Positions 1 through 6,609 of a stretch of 16,394 bases of DNA are shown here, in pieces. Both the position numbers and the translations under genes were made by a program. Source of the DNA: Microcaldota archaeon. Its GTDB lineage: Archaea; Micrarchaeota; Micrarchaeia; Micrarchaeales; CABMGC01. The notes under the pieces are model-generated. The model searched no databases and was not told the DNA's origin. It worked only from the letters and a program-made list of their open reading frames with translations. Position 1 is the first letter of the stretch, and each line of letters starts with the position of its first letter. Location: NCBI GenBank assembly GCA_030040265.1, contig JASHUB010000038.1:1-16394 (forward strand). The letters run 5' to 3'.

Positions 1-188
1 CCGGAATAGAAGTGGATCTCTGTGCTAACCGCTGCGCCGCGCCTGTCCGCCCTCCTGACCAGCCCAGCTGTGGCGAGGACGCTCTGCTTCATTGGTCCGA
101 GTTCATCCTCGAATCTCCTGCTCGCCCGCAGAAGTCTGGGCGCTTCTGTGCTGTGTCCACCGAGTCTTGCTCCCTGCAACATCATCAT
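1..188 (-). CDS. Partial unrecognised protein (N-terminal 62 residues, runs off left edge)
   Basis: The minus strand is open from an in-frame TAA at 198-200 to the window edge. Three ATG codons in a row (188-186, 185-183, 182-180) follow a GTG at 191-189, so the exact start is uncertain. A TATA box (TTATAA, 222-217) lies about 30 nt before the ATGs, which fits leaderless archaeal transcription. The visible product begins MMMLQGARLGG and is rich in Arg, Ala and Gly, with a charged stretch RRFEDELGPMK and the segment AAVSTEIHFYS at the edge. Codon use (AGG, CTC, GCG, ATC) is like the neighbours. I do not recognise the family from this fragment. Plus-strand frames over the same bases look like shadows of it. 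Confidence 0.6.
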   Translation of the reverse strand, partial: MMMLQGARLGGHSTEAPRLLRASRRFEDELGPMKQSVLATAGLVRRADRRGAAVSTEIHFYS

Positions 189-216
189 CACGGATTCTTA
201 CTTTGTCCCGATTGTC

Positions 217-222
217 TTATAA
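217..222 (-). promoter_or_regulatory. TATA box of the left-edge gene
   Basis: TTATAA on the minus strand, about 30 nt upstream of the triple ATG at 188-180. The spacing fits an archaeal TATA box driving a leaderless or nearly leaderless transcript. Confidence 0.45.
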
Positions 223-380
223 GGCTATCGTGTCGCCGAAATAAACGGCTAGGAAGCCAAAGTGAGTTTTGTCGTCGGAACGCAGGATTCCGGTTTTACA
301 GTCGTTTATTTGGCTTATTTAGACGATTCGATGGGATTGGTTTAAAAAGAGAGCATGTTATACTTAATCACGTGAGGAAA

Positions 381-536
381 ATGAAGATATATGGTGGCAA
401 GAACACAGTGACTTTCGTTGCATGTCACGAGAACCTCTGCCCGCGAGCCAGCGTGACTGGTTCTGGCGCAAGGCTGACCGACGATTTTCACGGAAGGGTC
501 AAGTTAAGCAAAGGGATATTGGCAAAGCTCTTCTAG
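381..536 (+). CDS. Doubtful small ORF, 51 aa, basic
   Basis: An ATG at 381 opens 51 codons ending in TAG at 534-536. For it: a TATA-like TTTAAAAA at 341-348, a GAGG at 374-377 just before the ATG, and a C-terminal half rich in basic residues (GRVKLSKGILAKLF). The product contains one Cys pair (ACHENLC). Its stop shares the palindrome CTAG with the stop of the convergent regulator gene. Against it: no family is recognised, and codon use is less like the neighbours than for the other genes. The rest of 189-532 shows only a weak 5-bp hairpin (276-280 with 288-292) and nothing else I can name. Confidence 0.3.
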   Translation: MKIYGGKNTVTFVACHENLCPRASVTGSGARLTDDFHGRVKLSKGILAKLF

Positions 537-1699
537 ATAGGTGCTTCTTCGTCTTGCAGATTCGGATTCTCTACTGCTGCGGTTTTTGGCTGCCTGGTGC
601 TTAGCCTAGGCACCAGCTTCAGGCGCTCGAGCATCTGGTACTGACCGGTGTAGCGCATGTCGAAGTCGCGTATGCCGAGGTGGCCCATGAGCACCTCCGT
701 TAGGGTGTAGTAGGTTATGTCGACGCCCTTGTAGACCGCCTTGAGCCTGTCCACGAACTTCTCGGCGTCGTCACCGTTGTCGAAGCTCATGAACATCAGG
801 AAGCCGAGCGGCGAGGATATGTCGCACATGTAGGTGTACTCGTTGTGCCTCTTCTCGTATCCCTTGACCATCTCCATGTGCCACTTGGTCTTGCTCTGCT
901 GGTATGCGTAGTGGTCTGTTATGCTTATCTGGATCATGGCGTCGACGACGTTCTTCGGCTTGCCCTCGTAGTATGTGACGCGCTGCAGTATGCCCGTCTT
1001 CTTGAGACGTTCGTACGCATAGAGCATCTGCGCAGACCCGGTCTTCTTCTTCGACTCCCTGCCTATCTCGCTCAGCGTCGCGCGGCCGTTCTCGTTCAGG
1101 CCGACGAGCAGGTTTAGGTAGGTGTCGAAAAGGTTGAACTGCTTTATGAGCTCCGTCTTGAGCGGGAAGAAGCCGTATCCGCGGTCCAGCCTCTGGAGGT
1201 CGGTTGTGAACTGGAAGCCCTTGAGCTTCTTGCCCACATCTATAAGGAAACTCGCGACCTCGTAGTACTCCCTTGCGACCAGGTATATGATGAAATCGTA
1301 GTTGCCGCGCAGCCTAGCGACGAACTGCGGCATGAACGAGTCGCCCAGCGCCTTCAGGAGCTGCTCCTCCTTCGGCACCTTCTTCGAGAACTTCAGCAGT
1401 ATGACGTACTCCTCGAAGCCTATCAGCGGCACGGTGTCGACGATGTCCTCGAGGATCTCCTTCTTGCTGTGCGTCCTGGCCTGCTTGACGAACTCGTAGC
1501 GCCATAGCTCACCGATGTTTATCTCCGGCGTGAAGTGCAGGTCGTACTCCTTTACAACCTCCTGGAAGATGTTGTAGGCCGTGGCCTTCGAGACCTTGAG
1601 CGCCGCTGCGAGGTCCCTTATGGACATCCTTGCGTCGACGCTCAGGAGGCGCAGGACCTCCGTCTTCATCTCTTCCCGGTTCTTCAATACCCTAGGCAT
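533..1699 (-). CDS. Double Lrp/AsnC-like winged-helix regulator, 388 aa
   Basis: The protein looks like two Lrp-type units in one chain. Residues 13-55 form a winged helix (ARMSIRDLAAALKVSKATAY is the helix-turn-helix), followed at about 95-165 by an alpha/beta segment resembling a ligand-sensing RAM domain (VARLRGNYDFIIYLVARE). A second helix-turn-helix lies at about 190-240 (GRATLSEIGRE) and a second RAM-like segment at about 255-335 (MCDISSPLGFLMFMSFDN). The C-terminal 25 residues are polar and probably disordered. Ordinary Lrp proteins are about 150 residues and pair up, so this may be a fused pseudo-dimer. The ATG at 1699 has an A/T element (TTTAATAAG, about 1738-1746) and a closer TTTTAT (1720-1725); the second would give a leaderless start. 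The target and ligand are unknown. The family call is by pattern only. Confidence 0.72.
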   Translation of the reverse strand: MPRVLKNREEMKTEVLRLLSVDARMSIRDLAAALKVSKATAYNIFQEVVKEYDLHFTPEINIGELWRYEFVKQARTHSKKEILEDIVDTVPLIGFEEYVILLKFSKKVPKEEQLLKALGDSFMPQFVARLRGNYDFIIYLVAREYYEVASFLIDVGKKLKGFQFTTDLQRLDRGYGFFPLKTELIKQFNLFDTYLNLLVGLNENGRATLSEIGRESKKKTGSAQMLYAYERLKKTGILQRVTYYEGKPKNVVDAMIQISITDHYAYQQSKTKWHMEMVKGYEKRHNEYTYMCDISSPLGFLMFMSFDNGDDAEKFVDRLKAVYKGVDITYYTLTEVLMGHLGIRDFDMRYTGQYQMLERLKLVPRLSTRQPKTAAVENPNLQDEEAPI

Positions 1700-1814
1700 A
1701 TGACCAGTCTGGACCCTGATAAAATGAGGATAGTAGCTTATTAAAGCTTTGGCAAAAACAGGGCCTTTTTATCAGACTTTGTTTGGTCAGAAAAACCGCA
1801 TTCTGGAATCAATG

Positions 1815-1822
1815 TTTATAAA
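1815..1822 (+). promoter_or_regulatory. Palindromic TATA box before the candidate ncRNA
   Basis: TTTATAAA is centred about 27 nt upstream of the GTGGG at 1844-1848 that would form the 5' strand of the closing stem. Because the box is its own reverse complement it could also fire leftwards towards the regulator at 1699, giving a leader of about 90 nt. Confidence 0.5.
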
Positions 1823-1843
1823 GCCTGTCGAGAGAAAGGGATA

Positions 1844-1969
1844 GTGGGGCAGTGATCGGATCTAGCGTCACCTCGTGACGTTCAAGATCACTGTAAAACC
1901 ATGCAATCACGGGTGCGCAGCACTCTTTTAGATCCCTCCCCTCTTTCGCTGCGCACCTCCCACCTTTTT
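1844..1969 (+). ncRNA. Candidate structured non-coding RNA, about 120-125 nt
   Basis: A set of pairings covers this gene-free stretch. P1: GTGGG (1844-1848) with CCCAC (1959-1963) joins the two ends. P2: CAGTGATC (1850-1857) with GATCACTG (1886-1893), enclosing CGTCAC (1866-1871) with GTGACG (1875-1880) over a 3-nt loop. P3: GGTGCGCAGC (1912-1921) with GCTGCGCACC (1948-1957), a perfect 10 bp. The internal loop of P2, GGATCTA (1858-1864), is complementary to TAGATCC (1929-1935) in the loop of P3, which would make a pseudoknot. A TATA box lies at the right distance upstream, and TTTTT (1965-1969) follows P1 at once, as in archaeal termination. It is antisense to the region downstream of the 1977-3410 gene. 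It has no 5S rRNA core, no tRNA T-arm and no C/D boxes. Family and function are unknown. Confidence 0.55.
1965..1969 (+). terminator. T5 run ending the candidate ncRNA
   Basis: TTTTT directly after the 3' strand of the closing stem (1959-1963). Archaeal RNA polymerase can terminate at oligo-T without a dedicated hairpin; here both are present. Confidence 0.4.
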
Positions 1970-1976
1970 ACAAGAA

Positions 1977-3410
1977 TCAGGCTACGACTAGCGCGCGCTT
2001 TGTGGGTGCCGCTGTCGGCAGTCTTGATGCGCTTCTGTGCACGGACATTAGCGGTGCGGTGTCGCGCGGCTTCGGCATTACCTTGAGCCAGCGGCAGCCG
2101 GGCACGTTGACGACACGGCCCTCCTTTCGAAGATCTGTGAGGACCCTGTGGATAGTGGACCTGTTCCTGTGGGTCCTCAAGGCGCACTCCTCTGCCGTGA
2201 TGCCCGTTCCCTCTTTCGGCAGGGATTTCAGGACCTGTGCCTTCGTGCGGCCTACGCGCTCCTTCTTCAGGCGATAGATGTTAAGAAGCGCCATCCTGTC
2301 CGGTCGCGTGAGCTCCTCGTAGCGCATGGCCTTTAAGCGTCGGGGATCGTGTGCGACATCCACCATCGGCAGGACCACGGCCTCTATGAGTTTGGCCCCC
2401 TTAGGGGTGAGCCTTATATCAGATCTGGTGCAGGAGAGGTGAATCATCTTTAGCGCCGCCATCGCCCTTAGCACGCCGTCCCTGCTGCTATCCGGTGCAA
2501 ACGACAATAACTGGTCTGCAGTCATCGCCTTCGCGTGAGACCTTGCGATCCCTCTAACTACTTTGGCTGCGGCGTCCGGTTTTACGTGGTGCTGCCCGTG
2601 CACCGCCCCATCCAAGGCTGCATCGTCTGATGCCAGCCTGCGTGCCCAGCGCTTGTTGAACTTGTACATCTTCCTCTCGCCGATCGCCTCGTTGACGGAT
2701 TCGTATGTTACGAGCCCCTGCGCCTCGTAACGGGCGAGGAACGATGTGACGAAACGGCGTGGATTGCCGTAGAGTTCCACTGCCAGCTCCACGGCGGACG
2801 CGGACCTTGCCCTGTTTTTGTACATGAACAGAAGGAACTTCACGGAATTATCCTGCGGGTCGGTTTTGGCTCGCCTGCTCGCCGTGCCGAAGAAGTCTCT
2901 GGGATCCACTCCTGTTTCTATGAACCCCATCAGCGACCTTGCGACGAACCCGCGCGACGCAACTCCGAAAGATGTGAGCAGGTAGTCGGTCTCATCGGGC
3001 ATTGATGGCGCTGTGATTCCCAGGGTCGTCATTAGCCCTGCCCCAGGTCCTGTTTCGTGCACGTATGAGATGTATGTCTTGTCATCGGTTGGCAGGTACC
3101 TGCCGGTCTCTTTCGGGTCCGCTTCAACCCAGCGCGGGTCCGCGTCGAAGAACGCGAACACGTCCTTCAGTATCTCCACGCCGTTCGGATAGCTCTTGCC
3201 GGGCACCATCGAGAGATGCGCCGACGCCCTCAGAGGCTCGTTGATCGCCTTGGCCAGCACCCTAAGGCGCGACTTGAAGCCGAGCTCCTCGAAGTCGGCG
3301 ATGGTGAAGTCTGGGCTTGGCCTCTGCTCGTGCTCCGCCCTGCCACGCCTTAACGGGTAGAGATGCGACGCTGCGCCGGCTGCTGAGGACATGTTATCGG
3401 TGAGTTTCAT
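1977..3410 (-). CDS. Unrecognised protein with several winged-helix segments, 477 aa
   Basis: No known family is recognised. Three stretches read as winged helices: about 188-250 (FLLFMYKNRARSASAVELA, then RYEAQGLVTYE), about 280-345 (AMTADQLLSFAPDSSRDGVL, ending RLTPKGAKLIEA) and about 375-445 (GITAEECALRTHRNRSTIHR, then LRKEGRVVNVPG). The last is the clearest DNA-binding signature. Residues 40-180 look globular but unknown (SMVPGKSYPNGVEIL; TYISYVHETGPGAGLM). The N and C ends are polar and probably disordered. Start: the minus-strand TATA (TTATATAT, 3423-3430) predicts transcription near 3399, past the ATG at 3410, so the true start may be Met7 at 3392. A weaker box near 3450 would allow 3410. 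No membrane segments are seen. A regulator is likely; recombination or defence roles are not supported. Confidence 0.7.
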   Translation of the reverse strand: MKLTDNMSSAAGAASHLYPLRRGRAEHEQRPSPDFTIADFEELGFKSRLRVLAKAINEPLRASAHLSMVPGKSYPNGVEILKDVFAFFDADPRWVEADPKETGRYLPTDDKTYISYVHETGPGAGLMTTLGITAPSMPDETDYLLTSFGVASRGFVARSLMGFIETGVDPRDFFGTASRRAKTDPQDNSVKFLLFMYKNRARSASAVELAVELYGNPRRFVTSFLARYEAQGLVTYESVNEAIGERKMYKFNKRWARRLASDDAALDGAVHGQHHVKPDAAAKVVRGIARSHAKAMTADQLLSFAPDSSRDGVLRAMAALKMIHLSCTRSDIRLTPKGAKLIEAVVLPMVDVAHDPRRLKAMRYEELTRPDRMALLNIYRLKKERVGRTKAQVLKSLPKEGTGITAEECALRTHRNRSTIHRVLTDLRKEGRVVNVPGCRWLKVMPKPRDTAPLMSVHRSASRLPTAAPTKRALVVA

Positions 3411-3422
3411 TCAGGGCCGTTG

Positions 3423-3430
3423 ATATATAA
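3423..3430. promoter_or_regulatory. Shared TATA element between divergent genes
   Basis: ATATATAA reads as a TATA box on both strands. On + its centre is 27 nt before the ATG at 3453 (leaderless zinc-ribbon gene). On - it points to a start near 3399 for the winged-helix gene. Confidence 0.55.
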
Positions 3431-3452
3431 GCTTTGTTCTTGCTCTGTACTT

Positions 3453-3584
3453 ATGCCCGAACGCATGGAACCGGTTAAGTGTCCGAAGTGCGGCAAGGAT
3501 ATGACCTACATCCAGCCTTGCCACCTAAGGTGCATGTCGTGCGGTGCAGAATACGACTGCAGCGACAAAGGCGTGCTGTGGTAG
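3453..3584 (+). CDS. Small zinc-ribbon protein, 43 aa
   Basis: The frame reads MPERMEPVKCPKCGKDM, then a middle with PCHLRCMSCGAEYDC, and ends SDKGVLW before TAG. It has two CxxC knuckles (C10/C13 and C27/C30), a typical zinc-ribbon pair, plus C23, H24 and C36. The CHLRC..CG..xDCSDKG pattern recalls a small zinc-finger protein I have seen in other archaeal and bacterial genomes, but I cannot name the family. It should bind one Zn2+; it may contact RNA, DNA or a protein partner. The TATA box at 3423-3430 puts the transcript start on the ATG, supporting a leaderless mRNA; the second ATG (3465) is an alternative. It lies directly before glyS, which has its own TATA box at the end of this gene. 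Confidence 0.75.
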   Translation: MPERMEPVKCPKCGKDMTYIQPCHLRCMSCGAEYDCSDKGVLW

Positions 3585-3591
3585 GGTAGGA

Positions 3592-3599
3592 TTATATAT
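3592..3599 (+). promoter_or_regulatory. TATA box of glyS operon
   Basis: TTATATAT, predicting a start near 3622 and a leader of about 20 nt before the glyS ATG at 3642. It lies 8 nt after the stop of the zinc-ribbon gene. Confidence 0.5.
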
Positions 3600-3641
3600 T
3601 TTGTTGGGGCATTAGTCTCGATACTCTAGTTGTGGGTTCGC

Positions 3642-5114
3642 ATGGAGAACGAAGAGAAGGACGCAAGTAACATCATCGCTAGGCGCGGAATCTACTTCCA
3701 GGCATTCGACATCTACGGGCAGGTCGCCGGATTCTACGACTACGGACCGATAGGGCTCAGGATAAAGAGGAACTTCGAGGCGCTCTGGAGAAGGTCGTTC
3801 GGAGACAGGCTGTGGGCGTATGAAGTGGAGACGACAAACATCATGCCAGAACCGGTCTTCAAGGCGAGCGGGCACCTGACATCGTTCACCGACCCCGTTG
3901 CTACATGCACTTCCTGCAAGACCGCGCACAGGGCGGACAAGCTCATTGAGGAGTTCTACGAGAAGAAGGGCGACACGGCCGCGGCCGGAAAAGTCGAGAA
4001 GATGTCCAACGCGGAGCTAGAGAAGGAGCTCAAGGCCGACGGCATAAAGTGCCCGAGGTGCGGCAAGCAGACATGGTCCAAGATAGAGACGTTCAACCTT
4101 CTGTTCAAGACGAGCGCAGGCGCATCGTCGTCTGCGATACCGATGTACCTCAGGCCCGAGACGCCGCAGGGGATATTCATAGACTTCAAGAACCTGTACA
4201 GGTGGTACAGCATGAAGCTGCCGGCCGCTGTGACGCAGGCGGGCAAGGCGTACCGGAATGAGATATCGCCGCGGCAGCAGCTCGTCAGGCTTAGGGAGCT
4301 GTCGCAGATGGACGTCGAGCTCTTCTTCGATCCAGATGACAAGGATGGATTCCCGGGGGACGTGGATGAGAAGGAGGCGCTCAACACCAAGATACCGGTC
4401 CTCAGGAAGGGCAAGGAGAAGGAGGAGACCGTCACTATAGGCTCGCTGCTCAAGGACGGAACGATACCCAACAAGCAGTTCGCGTTTCTGCTCCACCTCG
4501 AACAGAGGTTCGTCGAGGCGGTAGGCTTCCCTGAGGGCAAGTACAGGTACAGGCACGTGGAGGTGACGCCGCACTACTCGAAGTGCAACTTCGACCTTGA
4601 GGTAAAGACAAGCTACGGGTACATCGAACTCTCGGGGCTCGCCTACAGGACCGATTATGATCTCTCATCGCATGCGAAGCTCTCCGGCCAGGACCTCTCG
4701 GTGCTGAACGGAGACAAGAAGGTGCTTGCACACGTTGTCGAGCTCAGCATAGGGATGGACAGGCCGCTGTTCGCCATACTGGACACGGCGTTCGAGCAGG
4801 GAGCCGACAGGGGATGGCCGTGGCTGCGGCTCAGCGAGGCGCTCGCTCCTTACAAGTATGGCGTCTTTCCGTTGCAGAAAGATGACAAGCTCGTCGCGAA
4901 GGCAAAGGAGGTCATGGGGCAGTTGTCAAGGCTGCGCATCCCGGCATACTACTCGGAGACCGCCAGCATAGGCAAGAGATATGCGAGGGCCGACGAGATA
5001 GGCGTCCCGTACGGGATAACAGTGGACTTCCAGACGCTTGAGGACGGCACAGTGACCGTAAGGAGCAGGGACGACACGAAGCAGGTCAGGAAGAAGATCG
5101 GAGAGTTGGCATGA
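3642..5114 (+). CDS. glyS: Glycyl-tRNA synthetase, class II, 490 aa
   Basis: Charges tRNA-Gly with glycine using ATP, in the cytoplasm. Class II landmarks are visible: motif 1 region GLRIKRNFEALWRRSFG (38-54), motif 2 AYRNEISPRQQLVRLRELSQ (203-222, with the FRNE-type arginine), motif 3 GMDRPLFAILD (371-381), and a C-terminal anticodon-binding domain from about 403 (APYKYGVFPLQKDDKLV to the end). Two CxxC pairs (C89/C92 and C137/C140) form the zinc-binding insertion usual in archaeal enzymes. The RPETPQGIFIDFKNL stretch (171-185) is the standard family signature. At 490 residues it is shorter than the usual 560-580 of archaeal enzymes. Start: ATG 3642 is preferred over the in-frame TTG at 3630, which would add MWVR. 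The stop overlaps the next gene by 4 nt (ATGA), so translation is probably coupled. Confidence 0.95.
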   Translation: MENEEKDASNIIARRGIYFQAFDIYGQVAGFYDYGPIGLRIKRNFEALWRRSFGDRLWAYEVETTNIMPEPVFKASGHLTSFTDPVATCTSCKTAHRADKLIEEFYEKKGDTAAAGKVEKMSNAELEKELKADGIKCPRCGKQTWSKIETFNLLFKTSAGASSSAIPMYLRPETPQGIFIDFKNLYRWYSMKLPAAVTQAGKAYRNEISPRQQLVRLRELSQMDVELFFDPDDKDGFPGDVDEKEALNTKIPVLRKGKEKEETVTIGSLLKDGTIPNKQFAFLLHLEQRFVEAVGFPEGKYRYRHVEVTPHYSKCNFDLEVKTSYGYIELSGLAYRTDYDLSSHAKLSGQDLSVLNGDKKVLAHVVELSIGMDRPLFAILDTAFEQGADRGWPWLRLSEALAPYKYGVFPLQKDDKLVAKAKEVMGQLSRLRIPAYYSETASIGKRYARADEIGVPYGITVDFQTLEDGTVTVRSRDDTKQVRKKIGELA

Positions 5115-5998
5115 TATACGCGAACGACTTCAACCTGCGCTTGAGCATCGAGAGCGGCCAGCCGCTGACCTTTTCCTCCGACTACAAAGCGGTCGGCAAG
5201 AAGCTCGAGCTCCTGACTTATGTTACGCAGAAGGGCAGGATACACGTAGAGAGCGCGAAGAACAACAGCAGGGACAGCATAATCAACTTCGACTACTCGG
5301 GAGACTACACGAGGCAGAGCGCCGAGCGCGAGGTGCGCACCAGGCTCGGCCTGACCGACGACCTGCAGGAGATATACGCGAAGATAAACACTGACCAGTT
5401 CATGGACAACGCAATAAGCGCGCTATACGGCATGCGCGTCACGCACAACGACCCGTGGGAGACGACGCTCTGCTTCCTGGTCTCGCAATTCAACAACATC
5501 AAGAGGATTCGCCTGATAATCAGGAGACTAATCAACGAGTACGGAGAGGAGCAGAAACTGGACGGCGAAGTTTTCCATCTATTCCCGACAAGCGAGTCGC
5601 TTTCCAGGGCCACGGTCCAGGAGCTGATGAAGTGCGGAACGGGCTTCCGTGCCAAGTACATCAGGAGCGTCGCCGAACAGTGCAGCAACAACGTGGACCT
5701 CGGCAAGTTCTACAAGATGAACTATGCGAAAGCGAAGGAGGAGTTGATGGAGTTGGACGGGATCGGAGACAAGGTCGCCGACTGCATCCTGCTCATGGGC
5801 TACAACAAGTACGAGGCCTTCCCGATAGACACCTGGATAAAGCGCGTGGTAGAGAGAGTCTACTTCAAAGGCAGGAAGAAGAGCATAAAGGCGATCCACG
5901 AGTTCGCAAGCAGGAGGTGGGGAGGTTTTGAGGGCTACGCGCAGCAATACCTATTTGAAAGTGGAAGGAGGAATAAGATTGGAAAGATGGTAAGATGA
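5111..5998 (+). CDS. ogg: 8-oxoguanine DNA glycosylase/AP lyase, OGG1 type, 295 aa
   Basis: Removes oxidised guanine from DNA and cuts the abasic site. The helix-hairpin-helix-GPD core is clear: LDGIGDKVADCILLMG (215-230) carries the hairpin and the catalytic lysine K221, and AFPIDTWIKRVVER (236-249) carries the conserved Asp D240. SQFNNIKRI (125-133) matches the asparagine-rich motif of OGG1 proteins. Residues 1-90 form the N-terminal domain that the shorter archaeal Ogg2 enzymes lack, so this is the longer OGG1-like form. Start ATG 5111 overlaps the glyS stop by 4 nt and has GGAG (5100-5103) 7 nt upstream. Its stop likewise overlaps the next ATG. Both catalytic residues are present, so an active enzyme is expected. 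Confidence 0.92.
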   Translation: MIYANDFNLRLSIESGQPLTFSSDYKAVGKKLELLTYVTQKGRIHVESAKNNSRDSIINFDYSGDYTRQSAEREVRTRLGLTDDLQEIYAKINTDQFMDNAISALYGMRVTHNDPWETTLCFLVSQFNNIKRIRLIIRRLINEYGEEQKLDGEVFHLFPTSESLSRATVQELMKCGTGFRAKYIRSVAEQCSNNVDLGKFYKMNYAKAKEELMELDGIGDKVADCILLMGYNKYEAFPIDTWIKRVVERVYFKGRKKSIKAIHEFASRRWGGFEGYAQQYLFESGRRNKIGKMVR

Positions 5999-6567
5999 TT
6001 CCTGACGCTGATAAGATAGAGAAGAGGCTGCTCGAGCTGCAGACCAGGAAGGACGCCGTCCTTATGGCTGCATCGGACATAGTCCGATTGGCCGGCAGGT
6101 CCATAACCGCGATGCAGGTCGCCGACAAGAAGAAGGCCGACGCGCTGCTTGCGGAACTGAAGCTGCGCATGTCGAAGCTCAGGAAGACGGAAAAAGGGTT
6201 CGAGTACCACACGCTGCAGTCCCACCAGGAGTACGTCGAGGCCCTAGTATTCTATAGTATAGTAACAAGACACAAGATACCCAGCATGGCTGACCTCGGC
6301 GAGGGCGAGGCAGAGTACCTGCTCGGGGTGCTCGACGTCGTCGGAGAGCTGAAGAGGAAGGCGTTCGAGGCGCTGAGGCTCGACAGGCTCAAGGACGCCG
6401 AGATGTACTACGACTTCATGGAGGAGATATACGACTCCACGTACTCGATGAAGTTCGCGAACTCGCTCGTCCCTGATTTCAGGAAGAAGCAGGACGTCGC
6501 GCGCATCCAGATAGAGGGGCTGCGCGGGGATCTCCTGTTCTCGCGGAAGATGAACGGGCATCGCTGA
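5995..6567 (+). CDS. Translin/TRAX-family protein, 190 aa
   Basis: An all-helical protein of the translin superfamily, which forms hollow octamers that bind or cut single-stranded RNA. The signatures are SHQEYVEALVFYSI (77-90), YLLGVLDVVGELKRKAFEAL (108-127) and RLKDAEMYYDFMEEIYDSTY (131-150). The acidic residues that make the TRAX subunit a nuclease appear to be kept: E79 and E82 in QEYVEA, and D114 and E118 in LDVVGE. So it is closer to TRAX (catalytic) than to translin (non-catalytic). In eukaryotes the pair acts in RNA-interference strand processing and, in Neurospora, in removing 5' tRNA leaders. Here it overlaps ogg by 4 nt and shares an operon with glyS, which fits a tRNA-related role, but that is an inference. 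Confidence 0.88.
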   Translation: MIPDADKIEKRLLELQTRKDAVLMAASDIVRLAGRSITAMQVADKKKADALLAELKLRMSKLRKTEKGFEYHTLQSHQEYVEALVFYSIVTRHKIPSMADLGEGEAEYLLGVLDVVGELKRKAFEALRLDRLKDAEMYYDFMEEIYDSTYSMKFANSLVPDFRKKQDVARIQIEGLRGDLLFSRKMNGHR

Positions 6568-6574
6568 CGTGCTG

Positions 6575-6582
6575 TTTTTAAG
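6575..6582 (+). promoter_or_regulatory. TATA-like box of ABC transporter operon
   Basis: TTTTTAAG, predicting a start near 6605, 5 nt before the ATG at 6610. It lies in the 42-nt gap after the translin-family gene and suggests that the exporter is a separate transcript. Confidence 0.4.
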
Positions 6583-6609
6583 ATTTGGCATAATAGGCTT
6601 AGTGATAGC

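Noticed and set aside
240..315. Inverted repeats AATAAACG/CGTTTATT and AGCCAAA/TTTGGCT
   Set aside because: The two pairings cross each other and overlap at 309-310, so they cannot form one hairpin; A/T-rich short matches are expected by chance.
421..480. Short inverted matches (GAACC/GGTTC, GCCAG/CTGGC) suggesting an RNA
   Set aside because: The stems are 5 bp, mutually exclusive and not bounded by a promoter and terminator as a unit.
12..536. A long plus-strand frame of 174 codons
   Set aside because: Its first part is the shadow of the minus-strand gene at 1-188, and there is no promoter near its start. Only the last 51 codons (381-536) have any support.
1875..1893. TTCAAGA (1881-1887) resembles a tRNA T-loop
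   Set aside because: The flanking bases do not form a 5-bp T-stem (C1879 faces C1889), and there is no acceptor stem, anticodon arm or CCA context around it.
1844..1969. Reading the structured element on the minus strand as a riboswitch-like leader of the regulator at 1699
   Set aside because: No TATA box lies at the right place upstream on the minus strand (around 1990), and the T5 run and TATA box fit the plus strand. It cannot be fully excluded.
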